NCBI GenBank assembly: GCA_022566975.1
Contig: JADFHV010000050.1
Coordinates: forward strand, 1 to 10,202
Source of the DNA: Chloroflexota bacterium
GTDB taxonomy: Bacteria > Chloroflexota > Dehalococcoidia > SAR202 > UBA11138
Direction: 5' to 3'
DNA: 10,202 nt
Part shown: in pieces, positions 6,579 to 10,202 of the stretch
How positions within the stretch are numbered: position 1 is the first letter of the stretch
How the letters are laid out: each line of letters starts with the position of its first letter
Program-made: the position numbers and the translations under genes
The notes under the pieces: generated by a model
The model's database searches: none
The model's input: the letters and a program-made list of their open reading frames with translations, nothing else
What the model was told of the DNA's origin: nothing

Positions 6579-7520
6579 CTACCCTTCTGCGTCGGGCTTC
6601 AGCGCGGCGATGAAGGGCATGTTCCGGTACTTCTCCTCGTAGTCGAGCCCGTACCCCACCACAAACTCGTCTGGCACCTCGAATCCCACGTACTTTATCG
6701 GCACGTCCACGAGCCTGCGCACCCGCTTGTCAAGCAGCGTACACACCTCCAGGCTCGCCGGGTTCTTGGAGCGGAGGTAGTTCACCAGGTAGTTGAGGGT
6801 CATCCCGCTGTCGATGATGTCCTCCACGAGGATGACGTCCTTTCCATCGAGGTCCGAGTCGAGGTCCTTGGTGATACGGACGCCGGAGCTCCGCCTTCTG
6901 CCCCGGTACCGGGAGATGGCCATGAACTCGACCTCCACCGGCAGAGATACCGCACGCATGAGATCGGCCATGAAGCACAGCATGCCCTTCAGGACCCCGA
7001 CGAGGACCGGCTGGCGCCCCTTGTAGTCGCGGGTGATATTGCGCCCTAGCTCGCTGACCTTTCGCTCGATGGTCGGTGCGGTGAGCAGGACCCTGTCGAT
7101 GCCCCTCACATCTGACTGGGCCAGAGGCCCGAAGCCGTATTTGGCCAGCATCCTGTGGTAGTCGCGCCGGTACAGTAGCTTGATGTTTGTGTCGGGGTAT
7201 AGCTCTCGGAACCGACGCAGCTTGCGGTTCTTTTCGGTCACCAGGCTCTGCTTCATCGTGGTGAGCTCGACGTAGAGGTCTACGTCCTGGAGGAAGAAGT
7301 CCGGCGTCAGCATCTCGGTTATCCGGTCCTGCTCCCACCTCAACGGGAAGGAACGGGGCTCGTACTCCCAGCGCAGGCCGTAGAAGTCGAGGATTTGGGC
7401 GAACTCCCGCTCGCTCGGATGAGCGAACTTGGGCTCCTCTCCGTCCTCTTGCGGCGCCTTCTCCACTATGGGAGGGCGGGTCTCTCGCGGTCCCCTGGAA
7501 CGTGAGTCGATCCGTGGCAA
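6579..7520 (-). CDS. hpt: Hypoxanthine phosphoribosyltransferase with N-terminal PD-(D/E)XK-like domain
   Basis: The C-terminal part (about residues 141-308) is a complete purine-salvage HPRT, which makes IMP or GMP from hypoxanthine or guanine plus PRPP. It shows VLKGM at 176-180, the PRPP loop VEDIIDSGMTL at 232-242, K276 in KYVGFEVPDEF and GYGLDYEEKYRNMP at 289-302. Free-standing HPRTs are about 180 residues, so ~135 residues are extra. Residues 36-125 read like a PD-(D/E)XK nuclease fold: SEREFAQILDFYG helix, weyep strand, TPDF with D74, YVELTT with E85, then a lysine-rich helix. The canonical lysine two after E85 is T87, so nuclease activity is doubtful. The start is TTG (7520-7518) with GGAGG at 7532-7528, seven bases upstream. 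Its own promoter lies at 7557-7585. Confidence 0.92.
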   Translation of the reverse strand: MPRIDSRSRGPRETRPPIVEKAPQEDGEEPKFAHPSEREFAQILDFYGLRWEYEPRSFPLRWEQDRITEMLTPDFFLQDVDLYVELTTMKQSLVTEKNRKLRRFRELYPDTNIKLLYRRDYHRMLAKYGFGPLAQSDVRGIDRVLLTAPTIERKVSELGRNITRDYKGRQPVLVGVLKGMLCFMADLMRAVSLPVEVEFMAISRYRGRRRSSGVRITKDLDSDLDGKDVILVEDIIDSGMTLNYLVNYLRSKNPASLEVCTLLDKRVRRLVDVPIKYVGFEVPDEFVVGYGLDYEEKYRNMPFIAALKPDAEG

Positions 7521-7556
7521 CGGTCTTCCTCCACGCGTGGCGGTCTCTCGAACACG

Positions 7557-7585
7557 ATGATAGCCGGGTACATCGGCACCGGCAA
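7557..7585 (-). promoter_or_regulatory. Sigma-70-like promoter of the hpt gene
   Basis: On the minus strand, TTGCCG (+ strand 7580-7585) and TATCAT (7557-7562) are separated by 17 bp, matching the consensus at 4/6 and 5/6 positions. The predicted transcript starts about 30 bases before the TTG start codon, leaving room for the GGAGG ribosome binding site. Confidence 0.55.
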
Positions 7586-7743
7586 AGTAGGCACCGGTCA
7601 GAATTCAGCAATTTCGTCAGCCGGCTCGTCGACTCGAGCGCGGCCTCTGAACCTGCAGAGGTGACGGCAACCGGGGCGTTTTCGCAGGGACTTGGCTCGC
7701 CGCGCTTTTCGTCTGCTGAATTGTCTCGGGACCCGGATGGCGG

Positions 7744-7752
7744 TGCTATAAT
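7744..7752 (+). promoter_or_regulatory. Extended -10 promoter of the DUF503 gene
   Basis: TGCTATAAT is a perfect TATAAT with the TGn extension typical of promoters that do not need a strong -35. TTGTCT at 7721-7726 is present but 20 bp away, longer than ideal. Transcription would start about 44 bases before the ATG at 7803. Confidence 0.6.
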
Positions 7753-7802
7753 GCCGGGGGCGGCGTGCCCACGGGGCCGGCCCGGCTGTTGGGAGTGGAC
7801 TC

Positions 7803-8093
7803 ATGAATGTTGGGGTGTGCAAGATCACGTTGCGCCTGCCGGAGAACCACAGTCTCAAAGGCAAGCGCAGGGTGATCAACTCCATCTCCTCGCGCCTTCG
7901 GAGCAAGTTCAACGTCTCGGTCGCAGAGGTGGACCACAACGAGGCGTGGCAGCTAACTACGCTTGGAATCTCATGCGTCAGCAACAGCTCCCGCCACACC
8001 GACGAGGTCCTTCAGAGCGTCCTGGCCTACATAGAAGGCAGTCGCGAGGACCTTGAAGTGGTCGCATTCGAGCAGGACACAATTCCGTTTTAG
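7803..8093 (+). CDS. DUF503 / YlxP-like protein
   Basis: A 96-residue protein covering the whole DUF503 (YlxP) family length. Family features are the N-terminal strand VGVCKITLRLPENHSLKGKRR, the helix INSISSRLRSKFNVSVAEVD, W49 and LGISCVSNSSRHTDEVL. In many bacteria this small protein is encoded near rbfA/infB and is linked with ribosome or translation functions, but its molecular role is not established; that context is absent here. ATG at 7803 has GGGAG at 7791-7795, seven bases upstream, and a strong extended -10 promoter. The helicase gene follows 63 bp after its stop. Confidence 0.92.
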   Translation: MNVGVCKITLRLPENHSLKGKRRVINSISSRLRSKFNVSVAEVDHNEAWQLTTLGISCVSNSSRHTDEVLQSVLAYIEGSREDLEVVAFEQDTIPF

Positions 8094-8095
8094 CG

Positions 8096-8156
8096 TTCAG
8101 CCATCAGCCCGTTCCTGCGCACCGCTGATCGCTGACTAGCTGAAGGCTTCTTTTCC
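8096..8156 (+). terminator. Possible stem-loop/terminator between DUF503 and the helicase
   Basis: TTCAGC (8096-8101) pairs with GCTGAA (8139-8144), and inside it ATCAGC (8103-8108) pairs with GCTGAT (8124-8129). The right side carries three GCTGA units at about 8-bp spacing. A pyrimidine run, CTTCTTTTCC, follows at 8147-8156. This could be an intrinsic terminator for DUF503, but the stem is interrupted and the T run imperfect. The only ribosome-binding candidate for the helicase, GAAGG at 8142-8146, lies in its right arm. Confidence 0.3.
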
Positions 8157-9371
8157 ATGGACGTCGCTGCCTTTCTGGGCCACCTTCGGGGTCTTCGCTC
8201 CTACGACGGTCAGATCGTACATGCCGAGGATATTCCTCCGAGGGACGCCAACCCGCGTAGCCTGGACAGGCCGCTTGATACCAGACTGGCGGACCGCCTG
8301 GACTCTGCCGGGGTCGAGTTCCTCTACAGCCATCAGGTCGAGGCCATAAACGCCCTCCGTGGCGGAGGCAACGTAATCGTCGCCACGCCCGCGGCCAGCG
8401 GGAAGAGCCTCTGCTACCACCTGCCGGTGATCGAATCTCTACTGGATGACCGGGCGGGCCGCGCGCTATACATCTTTCCCACCAAGGCGCTGGCCCAGGA
8501 CCAGGCGAACACCCTGGACAGGCTCCTTCCGGAAGCGGCGCGTCTGCGTCACGGCATCTTCGACGGCGACACGCCGCCCCAGGACCGCTCGGATGTGCGC
8601 CGTAACTCGCGGGTCGTCATCACCAACCCGGACATGCTCCACATGGGTATCCTCCCCAACCACCAGTCCTGGTATCAGCTCCTGGCCAGGCTGCGGTACG
8701 TGGTACTGGATGAGGCCCACGTCTACCGTGGGGTGTTCGGCTCTCACGTGGCCAACGTCATTCGCCGTCTACGGCGGCTGTGCCGTCGTCTGGGCTCCGA
8801 CCCTCAGTTCGTACTGTGCTCGGCGACCATCTCCAACGCCGGAGAGCACGCCGAGGCGTTGGTGGGGCTTCCCTTCCATGTGGTTGATGAGGATGGATCG
8901 CCCTATGGGGGCAAGGACTTCGTGTTCTGGAACCCGCCGATGATAGACATGGCCCAGGGTGGCCGTCGCAGCACCAGCGGGGAGTCGGCGCTCATTCTCA
9001 GCGAGCTGATGCGGAGGCGTGTGCGGACCCTAGCGTTCGTGCGCAGCCGGAGGATGGCGGAGCTGTTGTACGTCTACGTCCGCGACCAGCTACGTGAGTC
9101 GGACCCGGACATCGTCGATCGACTCGCGCCCTACAGGGCGAGCTACCTCGCCGAGGACAGACGAAACATAGAGCGACAGCTCTTCGAGGGCCGCCTCCTG
9201 GGCCTCACTACAACCAACGCCATGGAGCTGGGAGTGGACATAGGCGACCTGGACGCCACCATCCTGACCGGCTATCCGGGGAGCGTCGCCAGCACCTGGC
9301 AGCAGGCGGGACGGAGCGGTCGAAGCGGCGAGAGGGCCCTGAGCATACTGGTGGCCATGGAGAACACTTAA
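8157..9371 (+). CDS. DEAH-box helicase, Hrq1/MrfA (YprA)-like, C-terminally truncated
   Basis: A 404-codon superfamily 2 helicase of the DUF1998-associated type (bacterial MrfA/YprA, eukaryotic Hrq1), ATP-driven 3'-5' DNA helicases linked to repair of crosslinks and other lesions. Motifs in order: HQVEAI at 59-64, Walker A ATPAASGKS at 76-84, FPTKALAQDQ at 107-116, TNPDMLHMGIL at 156-166, DEAH at 185-188, SAT at 222-224, TNAMELGVDIGDLD at 353-366 and QQAGRSGR at 382-389. The protein then stops after SILVAMENT. Relatives continue for several hundred residues (B. subtilis MrfA is about 750) through a DUF1998 region with metal-binding cysteines. All of that is missing, and downstream DNA is phage-like, so the end is a break, not a natural terminus. 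The start ATG at 8157 has only GAAGG ten bases upstream. A truncated product would keep the ATPase core but probably not function normally. Confidence 0.9.
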   Translation: MDVAAFLGHLRGLRSYDGQIVHAEDIPPRDANPRSLDRPLDTRLADRLDSAGVEFLYSHQVEAINALRGGGNVIVATPAASGKSLCYHLPVIESLLDDRAGRALYIFPTKALAQDQANTLDRLLPEAARLRHGIFDGDTPPQDRSDVRRNSRVVITNPDMLHMGILPNHQSWYQLLARLRYVVLDEAHVYRGVFGSHVANVIRRLRRLCRRLGSDPQFVLCSATISNAGEHAEALVGLPFHVVDEDGSPYGGKDFVFWNPPMIDMAQGGRRSTSGESALILSELMRRRVRTLAFVRSRRMAELLYVYVRDQLRESDPDIVDRLAPYRASYLAEDRRNIERQLFEGRLLGLTTTNAMELGVDIGDLDATILTGYPGSVASTWQQAGRSGRSGERALSILVAMENT

Positions 9372-9781
9372 TAGAGGAACTGTCTAAGGTATATCCTGCT
9401 GATCGCATATTTCGCCGCTACGATACCAGGGGTAGTAATCTAGGACTGCGCATTGGCTTGCAACGAAATGATCTCATTGCTGACATGGCTGACGCTATCA
9501 TAGACGGTGAGATCGTGTTGCGAAACAAAAAGGGCGTACGCCAATGTAAAAACTTTTCGTGGGACCGTAAAGGCCATATCAAAGCAACCGCTGGACACCA
9601 CGATGACTATGTATTTGCCTACATCGGGGCGATACAAGGATACAAGCATTATCCGCGTGGCTTGAAGCCTAGCGATGGCAGCTTGCTAGGTGCGCAGCAA
9701 GATCTCACCTTTGGTGAACAACGCTGGCCAATGGATGAGCATCTATTGGAGCAAAATATGCCTGATGAAGGAGGCTATTGA
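9362..9781 (+). CDS. C-terminal fragment of phage terminase large subunit
   Basis: Frame +2 is open across the helicase break and into the TGA at 9779-9781. From about 9368 the translation has terminase character: HLIEELSKVYPADRIFRRYD, a DLIADMADAIIDGEIVL helix, KNFSWD, and GHIKATAGHHDDYVFA. The last motif matches the end of the RNase H-like nuclease domain of terminase large subunits, where a late HDD/HHDD supplies a metal-binding aspartate. Terminases cut and pump phage DNA into capsids. The ATPase domain and most of the nuclease domain are absent, and there is no proper start; TTG at 9458 or ATG at 9485 are internal codons only. Base composition drops sharply relative to the helicase. The next gene overlaps its stop by one base, as is usual in phage operons. 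The terminase assignment is by motif, without a search. Confidence 0.7.
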   Translation, partial: EHLIEELSKVYPADRIFRRYDTRGSNLGLRIGLQRNDLIADMADAIIDGEIVLRNKKGVRQCKNFSWDRKGHIKATAGHHDDYVFAYIGAIQGYKHYPRGLKPSDGSLLGAQQDLTFGEQRWPMDEHLLEQNMPDEGGY

Positions 9782-10020
9782 TGAGCAAGTTTGAAAGCGA
9801 TGTAGAATACCTCGAACCTAAACAGGGTTACGATTGGTCAATAAGCAATTACGATGATGGCAAAGCCAAGCTGATATGGTCAGGCAACGGGTGTGTAATG
9901 TATATTGGTGAAATGAAGGCTCAATTACGTCATCTGATTAAACGGTTAGACAAGGCTGCTGATGAGTGGAATGTGCCAAATAACCTTGATACTTATGGGA
10001 GGACGCGATGGCAAGCGTAG
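9781..10020 (+). CDS. Small phage-type protein of unknown function
   Basis: A 79-residue hypothetical protein. ATG at 9781 overlaps the terminase stop (TGATG) and has a strong AAGGAGG at 9768-9774, six bases upstream; the TTG one codon earlier is too close to that site. The protein is charged and mostly soluble: an N-terminal beta-like half (YDWSISNYDDGKAKLIWSG) and a helix, EMKAQLRHLIKRLDKAADEW. I do not recognise a family. Low GC and tight coupling link it to the phage segment, not the chromosome to the left. Confidence 0.65.
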   Translation: MSKFESDVEYLEPKQGYDWSISNYDDGKAKLIWSGNGCVMYIGEMKAQLRHLIKRLDKAADEWNVPNNLDTYGRTRWQA

Positions 10021-10172
10021 TAATCGTTAAAACCAAACACTGCAACAAGTGCAAAAGAGACTTCCTCATTCGCTTTGAAGAAGGCGAGGACGACAGCAAG
10101 AAATGCCCACGCTGCCATCTAAAGATACACTTCCAAGGCGAGAACGGTTACATCAGGTTTGACAGCGACTGA
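10008..10172 (+). CDS. Small zinc-ribbon protein, phage-type
   Basis: A 54-residue frame starting at ATG 10008, with GGGAGGAC just upstream (9997-10003), overlapping the end of the previous gene by 13 bp. It carries two CxxC pairs, CNKC at 12-15 and CPRC at 33-36, forming a likely zinc ribbon, followed by a short beta-rich tail ending RFDSD. Small zinc-ribbon proteins are common beside phage packaging and morphogenesis genes, but no specific role can be assigned. The spacing, ribosome binding site and paired cysteines make chance coding unlikely despite the short length. Confidence 0.7.
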   Translation: MASVVIVKTKHCNKCKRDFLIRFEEGEDDSKKCPRCHLKIHFQGENGYIRFDSD

Positions 10173-10202
10173 TAAATACATCATACTTGCAATGCATTCA
10201 AG

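Larger units (their letters stand above)
7521..7802. other. Divergent regulatory region between hpt and DUF503
   Basis: A 282-bp gap with back-to-back promoters: one for hpt on the minus strand (7557-7585) and one for the DUF503 gene (TATAAT at 7747). A 9-bp sequence, AATTCAGCA (7602-7610), returns as its reverse complement TGCTGAATT (7714-7722), one copy near each promoter. A 6-bp hairpin, CCTCTG/CAGAGG, lies at 7644-7661. No gene or RNA gene is recognised. Confidence 0.5.

Noticed and set aside
6554..6584. Bidirectional terminator between the convergent dehydrogenase and hpt genes
   Set aside because: Only a 5-bp stem (GGGTA/TACCC) that runs into the hpt coding end, with no T tract.
6730..7611. 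Alternative 293-codon minus-strand frame over the hpt gene
   Set aside because: It is arginine- and proline-rich out-of-frame translation; the HPRT motifs lie in the other frame.
9360..9380. Prophage attachment site or transposon end at the helicase break
   Set aside because: I saw no integrase, no tRNA, no inverted repeat and no target duplication here, and the phage side starts inside a terminase gene.
1..10202. CRISPR arrays, tRNA or rRNA genes
   Set aside because: No regularly spaced repeats, and no cloverleaf or rRNA-like segments, were recognised on reading through the window.

Overview
The first ~9.37 kb is a GC-rich bacterial chromosomal segment (one helicase line I counted has 38 G+C in 60). 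The last ~0.83 kb is different DNA: phage-like and lower in GC (two lines I counted have 29 and 25 G+C in 60). The gene set (enolase, a TIGR00725-type protein, a trehalase-like GH15 hydrolase, DUF503/YlxP, an extended HPRT and an Hrq1/MrfA-like helicase), together with frequent TTG starts, would fit an uncultured Chloroflexota-type bacterium. That is inference only; no taxonomic marker is present.

Layout. 1-340: the 3' end of a periplasmic-binding-type protein on the + strand, followed in another frame by what looks like a decayed fragment of an NMT1/THI5-like ligand-binding domain. 318-3307: five tightly packed minus-strand genes, read from right to left as a TIGR00725/LOG-like protein, enolase, a minimal nucleotidyltransferase (MNT), and two paralogous HEPN proteins. 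Spacings are a 4-bp overlap, a 4-bp gap, an 11-bp overlap and a 10-bp gap, with a good promoter (TATAAT) just upstream of the first gene. 3589-5415: a GH15 glucoamylase/trehalase-like enzyme on the + strand. 5416-5704: a long leader with a promoter-like pair, a large inverted repeat and an 11-bp tandem repeat, then a short-chain dehydrogenase (5705-6553). 6579-7520: on the minus strand, convergent with the dehydrogenase, a hypoxanthine phosphoribosyltransferase with an unusual N-terminal PD-(D/E)XK-like domain. 7521-7802: a divergent promoter region. 7803-8093: DUF503/YlxP. 8157-9371: the helicase core of a DUF1998-type/Hrq1/MrfA-like DEAH helicase, cut off immediately after motif VI.

At about 9365 the helicase reading frame switches directly into the 3' end of a phage terminase large-subunit gene in another frame. 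Two small phage-style genes follow (79 and 54 codons, the second a zinc ribbon). Both partners are broken in mid-gene at the same point, so this is either an assembly chimera or an illegitimate recombination or prophage-remnant junction. It is not a normal attachment-site boundary.

The most interesting biology is the MNT-HEPN-HEPN cassette placed directly behind, and probably co-transcribed with, the essential glycolytic enolase gene, and the nuclease-fold/HPRT fusion. The helicase-terminase junction is the most important point for anyone relying on this assembly.
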